A stretch of DNA of 64,000 bases from Anticarsia gemmatalis (taxonomy: Eukaryota > Arthropoda > Insecta > Lepidoptera > Erebidae), in assembly GCF_050436995.1 (NCBI RefSeq), contig NC_134765.1, forward strand, positions 9,761,501-9,825,500, written 5' to 3'. Every line of letters begins with the position of its first letter. Positions within the stretch are counted from its first letter, which is position 1. A program made the translations under genes and the position numbers. Under the pieces are notes generated by a model that was not told where the DNA came from, searched no databases, and saw only the letters and a list, made by a program, of their open reading frames with translations. Of the stretch, positions 1 through 12,101 are shown one piece after another.

Positions 1-644
1 TGTACTTTGAGTCCGTTGTTTATATGTTTGTAAATGGATAGATACGTACTCGAGGAAAGTTTTAGTCCATAATTTATTAAGTTCAACCTGGTGTAACCCG
101 GGCGAAGCCTAAGTAGTCCACTAGTATTGTTACAAAGACCACATATTTTAGACACCTTTTCCGATATTTTCATTTACTTGTCATTATTTCTTCGAACGAA
201 ACACACGACATGGAAAAACAACAATACAAAGCTTCGCACATACGTTTATAATGAAAAATAACAGTGATTTCAATAAGACGTAAGCGGAATCACAAAGGTA
301 TTTTCAATAATGTATGTTCGTTCAATGGCTTGACTTAACAAAAGACACATTGTTGATAATTACATGCTGATTACGATTGGGAACGACACCTGCGGTTATT
401 GTGTAAGGTTTTTAATATTTCTTGCTTTTTGTGAATATTAATTATTATTGTTGATGTCGAGGAGTGAAGTGAAGAGAAAGCTTAGATAGGTTTACGAAAC
501 CACCAAATAGAGTATTGGAGTATTTGTATTCTTAAGAGGGTGATAGGGAAAATTTTAATTATCTATGATTTTGTTTAAATATCAGGACATATTTACACAA
601 AATCAGATACAGGTATCGACGAGTGTTGAAATGAAGTTACTATC

Positions 645-905
645 TTCTTCTTATCGTATAGTTAATGGTCTACCCATCTAGTGTCAAGTTGTTCAAGCCG
701 CCCGAAGGCTTTTGACGTGGCTTAACGACTGTTATCTTAATTGACAACAAACCGGGACCGGCTCTTTACGTGTCCTTCGAAGCTCAGAGACGTTTCGTTC
801 AAATATCACTATACGGTCACCCATCTAAGGAATGACCGACACAAGGGTTGCTTAACCCACAGATCGTTTACCGACCGATGAGCACTACTGGCTATGGGCG
901 CCTCA
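645..905 (-). mobile_element. Second 5S-derived SINE family, minus copy
   Basis: Read on the minus strand it contains GGGTTAAGCAAC and CCTTAGATGGGTGACCG, closer to 5S rRNA boxes A and C than the first family. A different body follows (CCGGTCCCGGTTTGTTGTC, GATAACAGTCGTTAAGCCA, TTCGGGCGGCTTGAACAACT). The copy at 56984-57219 shares this body. Confidence 0.8.
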
Positions 906-1011
906 AATAACTATACAATGGAGTTTGATATAAAATTATCTCTGTTTGCCTATTTGTCATATTATTGTCATGCTGTTGCAAATACTACCACAATATCTAC
1001 TTCCTATATTC

Positions 1012-1095
1012 CTCGCTACGGTATGCTACGGCGTAGCACTTCGTAATATTGCGTCTTCTCCCGTAGCGCTGTTCTGCCGTAGCGTGGCGTAACAT
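1012..1095. repeat. Cluster of GCTACGG/CCGTAGC motifs
   Basis: At least five copies of GCTACG or CGTAGC in both orientations occur within about 80 bp of otherwise AT-rich DNA, giving several alternative foldbacks. Possibly a decayed MITE. Confidence 0.45.
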
Positions 1096-2270
1096 GAAGC
1101 AATTATGCCTGCGAATATGTAGATAGAAACACCACAATTTAGATGAAATGTTTTAAGGAAACTAGTTCAGTGTTAAAACCCAGTCAAATTAATTACTCTT
1201 TATGAAATATCAAAAAGAATATTTTAATATAGAAAAATCGGCATAGTATAATTACTATGTCGTATATATGTATTCTTTAAGATCAGATGAGTGCCTAAAA
1301 TAATGTTTGACTCTAAAATTATTTTAAATAAACCTTTTTCGAGCACGATTTTTGAAATTTCCGTTTAACCTGTCATCTAACCTATTGTACAGGCGGTACA
1401 GCGGTTGTCATGCTCACCCATCTAAAAAGTATCCGCGTAGCAGTTAACTTAACTCACTGATTTTAACCAATAAACGCAAACGACTGTGAACTTCTGGAAA
1501 CTGAAAGCCCATCCATTTTCAATCCCCACAAAGCTACGCCGATCGTAATTAAAAGAGACACACAAGGTTTCATACCGAGAAACGGTATAGCATAATAAAT
1601 AAAAAACCCGAATCCAATATAAAGAATTTCCGAATATAATCAATCCATACATCTTTTTCAATCCCCAATATGGAAATTAATAAAAAAAATTACACCGCTG
1701 GACAAAGCTGACTTGTAGGGCTGGCACTGTTTTTTTTTTGTATTTATATTTTATTGTGTGTTTTTTTCTAACAAGTGGCTTTTTAGAAACAGTGGAAAAG
1801 TATAATCTTAAAACCTATGCCTTATAGTCGGTTAGTGTAAATAAGCACTTAAAATGGTTCCAGAATAATCGGAATTCGGAATCGAAGAATGTAAAATAAT
1901 AACATTTCAAATTCCTGCGGCATCCAATCTTACACCTAACACATTTTTTTGTATCTTTTTTAGAGCTTAGAGTTAAGTATTCCTGTCCTACATTAATACT
2001 TGTATATATTTGGAAAATAATCTTTTTAATCTATTTTTTTTCCTTTTAAAAAAATGTCTGCTCATTACGAAATTAATTCTGGAAGTCTCAGAACAAAACG
2101 AAAAACGAATCATCATTACATTACCTATATTCCGACCACAAGCATTTTGGCCATCCTTGCCTTAACGTACATAGAACCCCCATAAAATTGTACGTCGTGT
2201 CGAGATTCCCCATAAAATAATACCAAATGCACAGGTGAGGTATTAGGCGGGGTACACACCTGCGACCGAT

Positions 2271-2282
2271 GCTGACGTCAGC
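2271..2282. promoter_or_regulatory. CRE-like palindrome
   Basis: GCTGACGTCAGC is a perfect palindrome with a full CRE core (TGACGTCA), inside a slightly GC-rich patch (2245-2300). No gene start was identified nearby. Confidence 0.3.
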
Positions 2283-2981
2283 GCCGTGCGATTTATGAAA
2301 TCCATTGTGTAACTCGCCTTTGTAGGATTGTCACATGTGTTGAGGGAAATTAAAACGTGATTTTTGTAGTGAAATCGGTGAGAGATTAACTTAAACTAGA
2401 GTTTTGTTAGTTTTGAAAATGTTTGGTGTAGGTATTCTTGTTGTATGTGAGGTATGCATTTATTTTTTTTGTGATGCGTTTGGTAATTTTAAAGTATGTA
2501 GAGTTATGTATGAAATGTAGAGTTAAGTTTTTCTTTTATATGCTTATGTTTGAGTTTGTGCCTGTATTATTCAGTAAAATCACACTCGTTCATAGAGTAT
2601 TTTTCGATTTCTCTCAAAACTTGGTTTATTATAGTTAAAAATTAAATACACATCTAACGTATAGAATTATTAATCTAATGTGTTAATTTCCTTTCTTTGT
2701 ATCTCAAAAAAATAGATTACTTTTATGAGAAACTTTCTTCAATGAAAAAAAATGATTTACCATTTTAGGAGTAAATAATTGGCAACCCTATATCAGGAAT
2801 GATTGAGCTACATGAAATTCTCTTGAGAGTAGCTGTTTGTGAAGTCTCACGTTCGTTTCCCAAGTTGGACATACTTATTTTACAGTGATTTTTGATCGAG
2901 CTGTTTACATCGTGTTATATAGAACGAAATTTTTCATCTGAAGTAATGTTTATCGGAAAACCAGTTTAGATAGTACTTTTG

Positions 2982-3230
2982 TCTATACTAATATTATAAA
3001 GCTGAAGAGTTTGTTTGTTTGTTTGAACGCGCAAATCTCAGGAACTACTGGTCCGATTTAAAAAATCTTTCAGTGTTAGATAGTTCACTTATCGAGGAAG
3101 GCTATAGGCTATTATATCATCACGCTATGACCAACAGGAGCAGGGAAGCGATAGAAATGTTACAAAAACGGGGAAAATTTTGACCCATTCTCTCTTATGT
3201 AACGCAAGCGAAGTTGTGCGGGTCCGCTAG
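2982..3230 (+). mobile_element. Lep1-like non-autonomous Helitron
   Basis: It starts TCTATACTAATATTATAAAG, followed by GCTGAAGAG and a short TTTG run. It ends with a CGCAA-loop-TTGTG hairpin and CTAG. A TC start and a hairpin followed by CTRR are Helitron marks, and the sequence is like the Lep1 superfamily reported from Lepidoptera. No target duplication is seen. Confidence 0.8.
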
Positions 3231-3535
3231 TGATAAATAAATAGCATTTGTTTATATTGTGCTACATTTCAACTATAATATCAGTATAAAATTAATGTGC
3301 TTAATCTAGAAAGATTCCAGCATTTAATGTCATTATAAAAATCGATATCCAACAGATTTTGATTTGTCCTTTCTTAATTAAATGACATTAATTTTCAAAT
3401 CATCAGCCTAAAAACAGCGGCTACTTTTAATCAGTGACATTTTCAACTTATATTACTAAATACAAATATAAGTACATACATAATATCATGCTCGTTATAC
3501 CTAAAGAAGTAATCAAAGGTATATCACAACGTTAG

Positions 3536-3722
3536 TCCCATGTAATAGGGGGCGAGCCTATTGCCATATACCGGGTACGTTACCTAACTCCCGACTACTA
3601 TTCTCAACAATCAAACATAAATCGAAAAAACACCAACAGTAATTTGTTCGACCTGGGCATCGAGCCAGGGACCTCCCGATTAGCAATCAGATACATTACC
3701 GCCCGCGCCACAGAGGCAATTA
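3536..3722 (-). mobile_element. Diverged tRNA-SINE, minus
   Basis: GGGGGCGAGCCTATTGCCAT near the left and CATCGAGCCAGGGACCTCCC with ACCGCCCGCGCCACAGAGGC on the right are arranged as a reversed SINE with a tRNA-like head. Similar remnants lie at 52150-52325 and 62770-62940. Confidence 0.55.
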
Positions 3723-4229
3723 TCCACCTCCTTAAAAAAACAGGATAATACTTATCCCCAAACAATTATTTCAGCCTCCATAAGACATAAAGCTTAACCC
3801 TCAAATAAGTATGGGTGGAAACAACTCGCAATAACACTTCGCCGGCCGGTACAATTAGCAGTTACCACGTAACATGGTCCCGGAGAGCCGTGGAGGGTTA
3901 ACGAGACATGATGTACCGTTGTTTGTTTCGCCATTGACAGCTTGAAATGTTTGTATGTCACTCTGAATAGTGAGCTTTGGCATTTGCCGTTTGTTTTTGG
4001 GAATATAGCTTAGTATCTAGATTCTAGACTGTTGTTTACAATGTTTGTGACGAGTTTTGGAGGTCGATTGGCGTTTTATTTTTCTTATTTTTGAGCAAAC
4101 TGTCGAGAAATATAAGAAAAACTAGCTGTGGTGCGATCTCCAACTGCTATCGATAACCGACAGTCAGCGCACCTAGCGGGTGCCGTAGGAACCAATTGAG
4201 CACTTCAGATTGACGCGCCATAGATCGTA

Positions 4230-4240
4230 TATAAAGTGTC
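4230..4240 (+). promoter_or_regulatory. Possible TATA box
   Basis: GTATATAAAGT is a strong TATA match preceded by a GC-richer 90 bp. Only a 21-codon ORF follows, so whether it drives a transcript is unknown. Confidence 0.2.
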
Positions 4241-5008
4241 ATCAACTATGCTTAATCGCGATTGTTTCCTATGCAAAACGAAATGGCTTAGTGTTATTAC
4301 TGTAAAAGCCTGACAGGTAGAGAGGGATTTTCGTATTCATAATATTATAAGTATGTTAAAATGGATTCATTCACATTTATAATGGATTTAAGAAGAACTT
4401 ATTATTTTCAAGTAATTGTAAATGCTCAAGAAACGACTTAATGCCTTTGATATGGTATATTACTGAATATGGAAATAAATAAATAAATAGATTGCACACA
4501 ATAGGGACCACTGGAAAAAATAAAAGTGAACTGTAGCCGGTTAAACGAATTTATTTATAATCAATACAATAGTACCTAGTAGGTATAGGAAATCGCACTA
4601 CAGCTAACCTTTTAAACTCAACAAAGCCACTATAGAAATGAAATTAACATCTCCAGTAAGCAACATTTTTCTCAATTTTTCCCAAAAAAAGTATTTAAAT
4701 AACAAAACAATTTCCAGTGGCAGCCGACAGGAGGTGTCAGCTCGTTTGTTTGCGTTCACCTCATAAATCAGTGGCAAGACGTCCAACAGATTACGGCGCA
4801 ACTTTTAATCTCGCCGCACAATTACGTGACCGAAACGAATCATGTATCTTGTGAGACTTGACTTTTAAGTGTTTCGTTACGAAGTTATGAAGTCATGATA
4901 ATGTATTTTAGCTATTTATGCTATTATATTTACTAGCGTATTTGTTGATTGCCTGGTTCTTTTTATGTTTGATTTTAAACTCTCGCGACTATTACACATA
5001 ATAAGTAC

Positions 5009-5096
5009 TATAATGCAAACGCGATTGAAAATTTAAGGTTAGAATACCTTATTTATTCTTAAATTTTCAATCGCGTTTAAAACCCGTTGCATTATA
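5009..5096. repeat. Long hairpin (21-bp perfect inner stem, 8-bp outer stem)
   Basis: 5017-5037 and 5058-5078 are perfect complements (21 bp). The outer TATAATGC (5009-5016) pairs with GCATTATA (5089-5096) across a 10-nt bulge. The loop is 20 nt. It could be a small MITE or a hairpin RNA; nothing else marks it. Confidence 0.8.
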
Positions 5097-7848
5097 ATAT
5101 AATATTTTTATGTAGTCTTAATATAGGCAATATGTTTAGGTTAGGAAATAAGCCAGCGCGCTGCAATTATTTTATTTTTAATCTAAATCATTACAGTAGT
5201 TCAACGGTGTCAGCCTAATAAACATAGTAACTTTCGTGTGTATGATAAAGAGCTTTTGCCTGCGGGTCCACCAGTTTGATGAGTTAGTATAATTGAATAG
5301 AAAACCCGGAGTGAAACACTAGTTAACTAGTTATTATTTTACAAAAATCAAGATTACACGTGAGCAGTGCCGGGCTGGTAAGCTAGTATCTTTATGTGGA
5401 ATGAGAGCATGAACGCAAAACTTATTTGTGTTTTATTTCACACAAAAATATCACAAAACATTAAGGTTTTTGAAAATCGTCTTAAGAAATATACTGTGGT
5501 AAGTCCCTTCTTATAATCCACCGATGGGTGTATAAGATACCGTATATCTGGGGATTTGTGGTCCATAAACATTGCGACCACACGCTCCGACTACAGATGG
5601 ACAGTCCCAAATTTAATATGACTAATAAAGTATATAGCTCATTACCAAATCATGATATAATAAAACGTGGTTATATTTATACTTTCTTTTCACTAGTAGG
5701 TAGGTATTATGAAATATAAATGTATGTACAATTCGTGTATTCAAATCATAAGCAGGTTTATTTTTTTATTTATTTTAAAAACTTTATAACATAAACATAA
5801 ATACGTTTTATGCGTTTTCACTGCCTTTTAGTTAACCTGTTCTCATAACTCGAACACGAGTTTAATTATACTTTCATGGAGAATTTCAACAAGACAGAAT
5901 GTTACTCTAATCTGAAATTAAATAACTTATTGGCCGGTAAATAATAAATAAATATCTCTTCGAATGTCTTATTTATTTTTCTTTAGAACAAAGGTTTTTT
6001 AAAACATTTTTTTACCTGGGCCATATAAGATCTCTATCTAAGCTAATTTGACCAAACCCTGATGCATTAAAGAATATTCTTTAAGACCTGATCGGTAAAC
6101 TAACTATAAAAACGCACAAACCACTTGGTCTAATCCAGCACAGATTCACGGCACAATTTTTCAACCTCTGTAACCCAATTCTAACTTTGTGTTGGTGAAA
6201 ATTTAACTAGTTGCCGGAACTTTTGACGTAGCTTCAATTGTTTGCATACATAATAGCTTGCCGGGTGCTATTCACTTACTAAATAAGTTTCAACTTAATA
6301 TTTAACTCGGTTCAGGATAACACTTCATAAAATCACCGGGTTTTAACAAAATATGATAACTTTAAAGCCTCTTTTAAAACGTGCTGTCCATTTTTGTAAT
6401 GAACAACACCTTTATATAAAAACTGTAGTGATACTGTGCTTAAAACATTGTTTTTTATTTATGTATCACTTAGTTACAGCATTTTTTACTATTAATATAG
6501 TAACAAAGACTTATGTGACAGTGAAGTTACATCAGATTTAATATATGTAAGTGCCGAAAACCGACAGTAATCAAAAGTGTTGATTGTATCTAAATAACAC
6601 TTTTTCTAATAAATAAACAGACATGCAAACACAGCTTTATGAAGATATTACTCTTCTTTTACATAACGATAATACAAAACTATCTATATAAAAATACGTT
6701 GTAAAATACAAAGACAAATATATAAACTATAAATAACAATTATATGTTTCCACATGGCCTCTCGACCGTCCCCTACTTCCTTCAGAGAGCCCTTACAGTA
6801 GATTTCAGAGAATTATTTATTATTTTATTACCTTGTTTTTTACACTCCAGTAAATACTGTCCGTCGAAAATTCACGACAAAACCTAGTTTAACGACGTGT
6901 CCTAAAATCACGTTGTTTGATGGGGCCTCTATACATTAATGGTGTCGGGAGCCCCGGGGGACCGTATAGACGGGGCCCTTACGTTTTATATGTACGTTAT
7001 TCGGACCCTCAAGTCGAATTGTGGGCCTTATGAAAAGATGTCGGCTTGTGTGGTTCGATATCAAGTTTATAGCAGTTTTTAACTAGGGTCTAATAAGATG
7101 GGCGAGTAGATAGTGGTTACATTACTTGTGATTCTACTCCTTTAAGACGTAAAGTGTAGTGAACCAGATTGTAATGAAAATAATATGAAGGAGACGTGCT
7201 TTTATGTGTACGCTTGAACTTTATTGTGTGCTAAAATCTGGACTGCGGATAGTAATATTGGATTTTTACAAGCTTGGAATATATTGTAGTTATTTCAGTT
7301 GTAAGTTTTGTTCTTACTTTGTATTTTATTTAAAGGCTACGTGTTATGTTTTATATGAGAGCCTATACGTTAAATAATACACAAAGTGTAACTAATAACT
7401 GTCTAGCCTAATAAGTTTTTGTACCTAAAATATGGAAATTTAATTCCATTTGTTTAATTACATTAACAGATTTAATGACAGTAAATATATTTTAGATCCC
7501 TAAAAAATATAACTAATAGAACTTAGCAAATTAACCGCAAATGTAAATCTCAAAAGTTTCAATCTAAAAATACATTTTCGATCGTACAGAAAAGTCAGCA
7601 ATAGCATGATTAAATATAGAAATTTATGGCCAAGATTTTAGGACCTAAAAGTTTTTTGTAAATATTGTAAGCGAACTCGTTCCCTAGGCGATATATTTTA
7701 TTTTTTCCATCTGTAGTGAGCTGAGTGATCGATGGTCTATCGATGCTTACATTTAAATATTTGTCAACGAAGACAGATCGCAGTCGGCTCGTATGGCCTA
7801 CCAGGGATGTGTTTTGAAAATATCGATATATATTTAAACATTTGCGTT

Positions 7849-8221
7849 AGCATAGAGGAGCTCGTGGCTTAGTTAACAACAGCCGCGCGGATCGATCTCT
7901 GAGGTTAAGCCATGCTTGCCGAGGTTGATTTGTGGATGGGTGACCATCTTATACATATCGAGTTCCTCCGTGTTTCGGAAGGCACGTTAAATTGTGGGTC
8001 CCGGCTGTCATTTTCGAAGATCTTTGACAGTCGTTAACAGTAGTCAGAAGCTTGAAAGTCTGACAACCAGTCTTACCGAAGGATATCGTGTTATCCCAGG
8101 TAACTGGGTTGCGGAGGTCAGATAGGCAGTCGCTCCATGTAAAACACTGGTATTCAGCTGCATCCGGTGAGACTGGAAGCCGACTCCAACATAGCTCGGA
8201 AGAATGGCTAAGCTGATATAT
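7849..8221 (+). mobile_element. 5S-rRNA-derived SINE, young copy with 23-bp target duplication
   Basis: The 5' part resembles 5S rRNA: GAGGTTAAG stands for the 5S box A and GTGGATGGGTGACC for box C. The 3' body runs to a (TA)n tail. A perfect 23-bp direct repeat (7826-7848 and 8222-8244) flanks it, showing target-primed insertion. Closely similar copies are at 17412-17771 (minus) and 55244-55624 (plus). The antisense strand is open for over 100 codons, a common source of false gene models. Confidence 0.88.
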
Positions 8222-8261
8222 ATATATATTTAAACATTTGCGTTGCAGGTTTATTTGAATA

Positions 8262-8340
8262 CGGGAATTAACGCGATCACGCATTTTACCTTAGATTGCT
8301 TGACGTTTCAGCGCAGGTTGCACTTGCCGTGGTCGCAAGC
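8262..8340. mobile_element. MITE remnant with GGGAATTAAC end
   Basis: GGGAATTAACGCGATCACGC and, at the right, TGCCGTGGTCGCAAGC correspond to the element at 53404-53522. The right GTTAATTCCC end is not present. It begins just after the target duplication of the 5S SINE. Confidence 0.45.
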
Positions 8341-9586
8341 TGCTATTTTTTGTAAGACGTACATAATGGAAGAAGGATTTTTAACTAAATAAAAAAAATT
8401 ATTGAAATTCTAATCGAGTAAATCTTTGGATTGTAATAAAATTCACAAAATATAATAAATTAACAAAGTAAATTATTATTGACATATCGTGAAGGTTCGT
8501 CAGTATTTCTATAATTTCTAACTTTTAGTAACAAAACAAAAATACCGTGAAATAACATTGAAAATAATCTTTATTGAAATGACATTAAAAATTGGAAAGC
8601 GCAATATTTTTTTTCTATCCCCATTACTTATAGGATTGGCTGCAGGCACACAAAACAAATAAAAAATATTAATCCACTACATCAAAAACGGGATGAACGA
8701 TTTAGGCTTAATATTTTATCGATACATGTCCCATCACTATCAGCCACTGAAGCCAATCCATTTGATCTGTTGTTCTCAATATGAAAGATTACAAACCGTT
8801 TCAGTTATTTGTTTTTATACACGATATTCTCTTATTGCATACTTATTTTGACTTTATTGTAAAAAAATAACTTATCAGTTTCAATCAAATTGTACTATAG
8901 TATTTTCAATTGAAATTATTGGACAATATTTAAACTTTACTTTATACACTTAACAAATATACACAATACATTGATTTATAAAAAATGGATAGTGCCATAA
9001 ATTTAAAAGGCTTAAAGTTATAAGTTCAAACATGAAATCCATAACATGAAATGAAACTATTTCATGAATATTATGTACAAAATATAAGGCATATAAAGTA
9101 TATACGTATTCTTTTATTAACTTTTGTGTTATGGCTTTTTTAAAACATTTTCGTTTAATTTACAAACATAAGGCATAATGTTACAACGGCGACAGCGATT
9201 TTTCAGCGTAACACTTTCTAAAAATAAAACCAAGCATCTTAAATTCAGCAATCAAACTCACTACCTTTAAAGCAGTGTAAAGTCATTTCACGTAATATGA
9301 AAACATTTAAACTAACCTGTACCGTACCGTGACGTTTCTTGAAATTACATTTTCAGTCGACATTCAAAGAAAGCAAGGTAATACTTAATTGCTTTTACTT
9401 CTAAGAATTCAATTCGTTTTACAACTTAAAACGTAATATGTTAAGAGGATTCTCTGATATTTTTTACATCTTCGCTGATAAAGATGTCAATTTATTTAAT
9501 AGGATTTCCTCTAAGCAGTTATATAGATTCTTAAGAAACGAAACGTGGAATGATGCAGGCTATGTTTAACTTCTAAATAATATTGA

Positions 9587-9800
9587 CGCCTGCATGGCGC
9601 AGTGGTTAAAGTGGTCGCCACGCCAGGTCGGGAGATCGGGAGCTCGACTCCCACACAAAACAAAGTATATAACAACTATTTTTGGATCACACAAATACTT
9701 ACTTGTGCGATCCAAAAATAGTTGTTTTGGGTCTGATTGCAATTTATTGCCGTTTTTTGTATGTTTGTAAAAGTCCGTCCGTCCGTGGAATCATGTGCGC
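9587..9800 (+). mobile_element. tRNA-derived SINE head and body, with an internal hairpin
   Basis: The head is CATGGCGCAGTGGTTAAAG with a diverged box B (GAGCTCGACTCCCAC). The body has TTTTGGGTCTGATTGC and TTGTATGTTTGTAAAAGTCC. Inside, 9671-9694 and 9703-9726 form a 24-bp inverted repeat with one mismatch. Confidence 0.65.
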
Positions 9801-10442
9801 GTGTCACACCTCTTCCTCAAGAATCACTCTATCTATTGGTGAAATACGCATCAAAATTCGATAAGTAGTTTTAGAGTCTGTCGCTAACAGACATACGCGC
9901 TTAGGAGACTCTATTTTATGACGGTAATAATTCATTTTTAGCCTTACGTTAATAGGCATTTTAACTCCAATGAAGCCCAGATATAATTTTTGTTGTAGAG
10001 AAAACATGTTTATGAACCTTTCCCAACATGACTATTTTACTGAACTTATGTAGACCAAATAGTATTTTTATCCAAATAATTAAGCGGTCTATACCACGTT
10101 ATTTAAAAACATTCCCACCATTAATTTATTCATATTAAGACGTCAGAAAGCCGAGAAAAACTCAACTCTTGCGCTAACAAGTTAACGAGTGCAAACAAAA
10201 AAATATTCCGAGAGACGAAGATCAACAACCATTCAGCCTTATTGTCTAAGTTCCAACGTTCCCGCCATCGCACTCGCTCGCGAACAAATTTAAAAAATAA
10301 AGTATTATAATTAAGTGCTCGGTCATCAATCATGTTCAACGCCATCTGTCGGATGCCGGTGGAAACTTACCGTGGGATGTGTCTATTCTATAGTCGTTGG
10401 AGGGAAAGTTAATGGTTTATAGAATTTTATATAGTACCATGT

Positions 10443-10730
10443 CTGCATGTTTGGCGCAGTGGTTAAAGTGGTCACCTCCCCGTAATAACCGTAACGCCGC
10501 GTGTGGTGAGTTCGAATCCCACCAGTGCCAGATCTTTGTGTGATGAGTAGGTACGAGTATTTGTTTTGAACCTGGTTGTAAATTTATCTTTATAAGTATG
10601 TATTTAAAAGTACATATAAGTATTTATCAGTTATTTGGTTACCATAGTACAAGCTCTGCTTAGTAGTGCTTAGTTTGGAATCAAAGAACCGTGTGAGAGT
10701 TCTCCAATGATATTTATTTATTATTAATTA
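10443..10730 (+). mobile_element. Metulj-like tRNA-derived SINE
   Basis: The tRNA-like head has box A TGGCGCAGTGGTTAAAG and box B GAGTTCGAATCCCACC. The body has TTTATCAGTTATTTGGTTAC and ACAAGCTCTGCTTAG, and it ends in a TTTATTATTA tail. This matches the Metulj SINEs known from butterflies. Confidence 0.8.
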
Positions 10731-10756
10731 AAATATAACTTGTAATCGTTTTAGAC

Positions 10757-10890
10757 AAGATGTATGGATGTGAATGAAGCAAGGGAAGTTTGAAAGAGTC
10801 GTACCGAATAGCTTTCTCTGGTCTCTGCCAAAATCACGCCTGTTTCCCATAGGGGAAACCTATGGGGAAAAGGCGTGATTTTATGTAAGC
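10757..10890 (+). mobile_element. LINE 3' end fragment
   Basis: A conserved block (AAGATGTATGGATGTGAATG, then GTCTCTGCC and AGGCGTGATTTTA) recurs at 36356-36455 and 55655-55765 (minus). In the 36356 copy one frame reads CKDRTMWRSLVSAY, which looks like the C-terminus of a non-LTR retrotransposon reverse-transcriptase ORF (inference). Here a 24-bp near-perfect inverted repeat (10830-10853 with 10859-10882) has formed in the tail. Confidence 0.5.
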
Positions 10891-11200
10891 ATGTAAAATA
10901 TATTTCAGTAAATCTCTTCAAACGGACGGAGTCCTGGGGAGAAGCTAGTGGCTTTTCATAAAACCAACCACTGCAGTTATTACTTAGGTTTTATACCGCA
11001 AGGAAATATTCAATATAACAGCTTATTTCTCATTCACTCGCCAAAACGAATGAAACAAATAAAAATTTCAAACAACGCCATATTTCTTATGTAAACGAGT
11101 GAAAAGAATGAAGACGGACGCGTTTTGTGGACTTTATGACTTTGAACAGTCACAGCTATAAAATATAGTATAAGCTATATTAAATATTGTAGAGTTTTGA

Positions 11201-11492
11201 AGCTCGTGGCTTAGATGACAACAGCCGCTCGGATCGATCTCTGAGGTTAAGTTACGCTTGCCGAGGTTGTTCTGTGGATGGGTCTTATGCATATCGAGTT
11301 CCTTACGTGAGTTTTCGGAAGGCAACATGCCTTAGACTTTCAAGCTTCTGAATACTGCTACCGACTGTCAAAGATCTTTGAAGAAACTGGGTGTATATAA
11401 TATGGTCACCCATCATTAGGCCAACCTAAAAAAGCATAGTTTAACCTGAAAGATATATCCACGCGACTGCTACTTAGGCAAGAGCTCCTATG
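11201..11492. mobile_element. Two diverged 5S-SINE pieces in inverted order
   Basis: 11201-11330 matches the SINE 5' part in plus sense (AGCTCGTGGCTTAG, TCTGAGGTTAAG, TGTGGATGGG). 11333-11492 matches the family in minus sense (GACTTTCAAGCTTCTG, then GGTCACCCATC and AGAGCTC). They meet tail to tail, leaving an imperfect foldback. Both are more diverged than the full copies. Confidence 0.75.
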
Positions 11493-11860
11493 CCGTCGTT
11501 TGATCCTAAGTAATTAACTATATCCTTCCGGAATTTCCTCATAATTATTTCAAACGCTTCATTGGGTATTACTAAATTTCTTTTTAGCATTCAGTGTAAA
11601 AGCTCCTTTTGAAAACTTTCTCTAAAAATGTATAATATTAATAAATTCGAAACAATTATGCTTCATTAAGCTGATAAAAATACAGTTTTTGTTAGAAATA
11701 ACTTTGGTGAACAAAAAACCTATTTTAATTTTAGACACAATTATTCACTTAGGATTTCTCAAGACGAAATAAAAATAGAACCAAAGTAGGAAAAAATAAT
11801 ACATTTTTAAACAAAACACTAATGTTTTTTTATAATTATTTCAGCGTTATATACTTATTA

Positions 11861-12101
11861 CTAGCTTACCCGCGCAACTTCGCTCGCGTCACATAAGAAG
11901 AGAAGAGAATGGTCATAATTGTCCCGTTTTTGTAACATTTTTCACTGGTACTCTGCTCCTGTTAGTCGTTTCGTGAATTCCTCAATAAATAGACTATCCA
12001 ACAGTAAAAGTCCTAAAATTCAATTCACCAGTAGTTGCTGAGATCAGTGCGTTCAAACAAACAAATAAACAAACTCTTCAGCTTTATAATATTAGTATAG
12101 A
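11861..12101 (-). mobile_element. Lep1-like non-autonomous Helitron
   Basis: This is a minus copy: CTAG at the left, the hairpin-side motif CGCAACTTCGCTCGCG, and at the right CTTTATAATATTAGTATAGA. The family body (TTGTAACATTTTTCACTGGT) is clear. Confidence 0.8.

Larger units (their letters stand above)
906..2981. other. AT-rich DNA without a supported gene
   Basis: Apart from the GCTACG cluster and the CRE-like site nothing was recognised. The two ORFs here (1449-1661 minus and 2438-2638 plus) show no domain, no splice context and a composition expected of AT-rich noncoding DNA. Confidence 0.6.
3723..7825. other. Noncoding stretch
   Basis: Apart from the TATA-like site and the hairpin at 5009-5096 I see no gene. 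ORFs of 60-65 codons here have no recognisable features. Confidence 0.6.

Noticed and set aside
645..905. 5S rRNA gene
   Set aside because: Only the promoter-box region resembles 5S; the ends are missing and a SINE body follows.
7949..8284. 111-codon minus ORF
   Set aside because: It is mostly the antisense strand of a 5S-derived SINE; the same peptide appears at the other copies.
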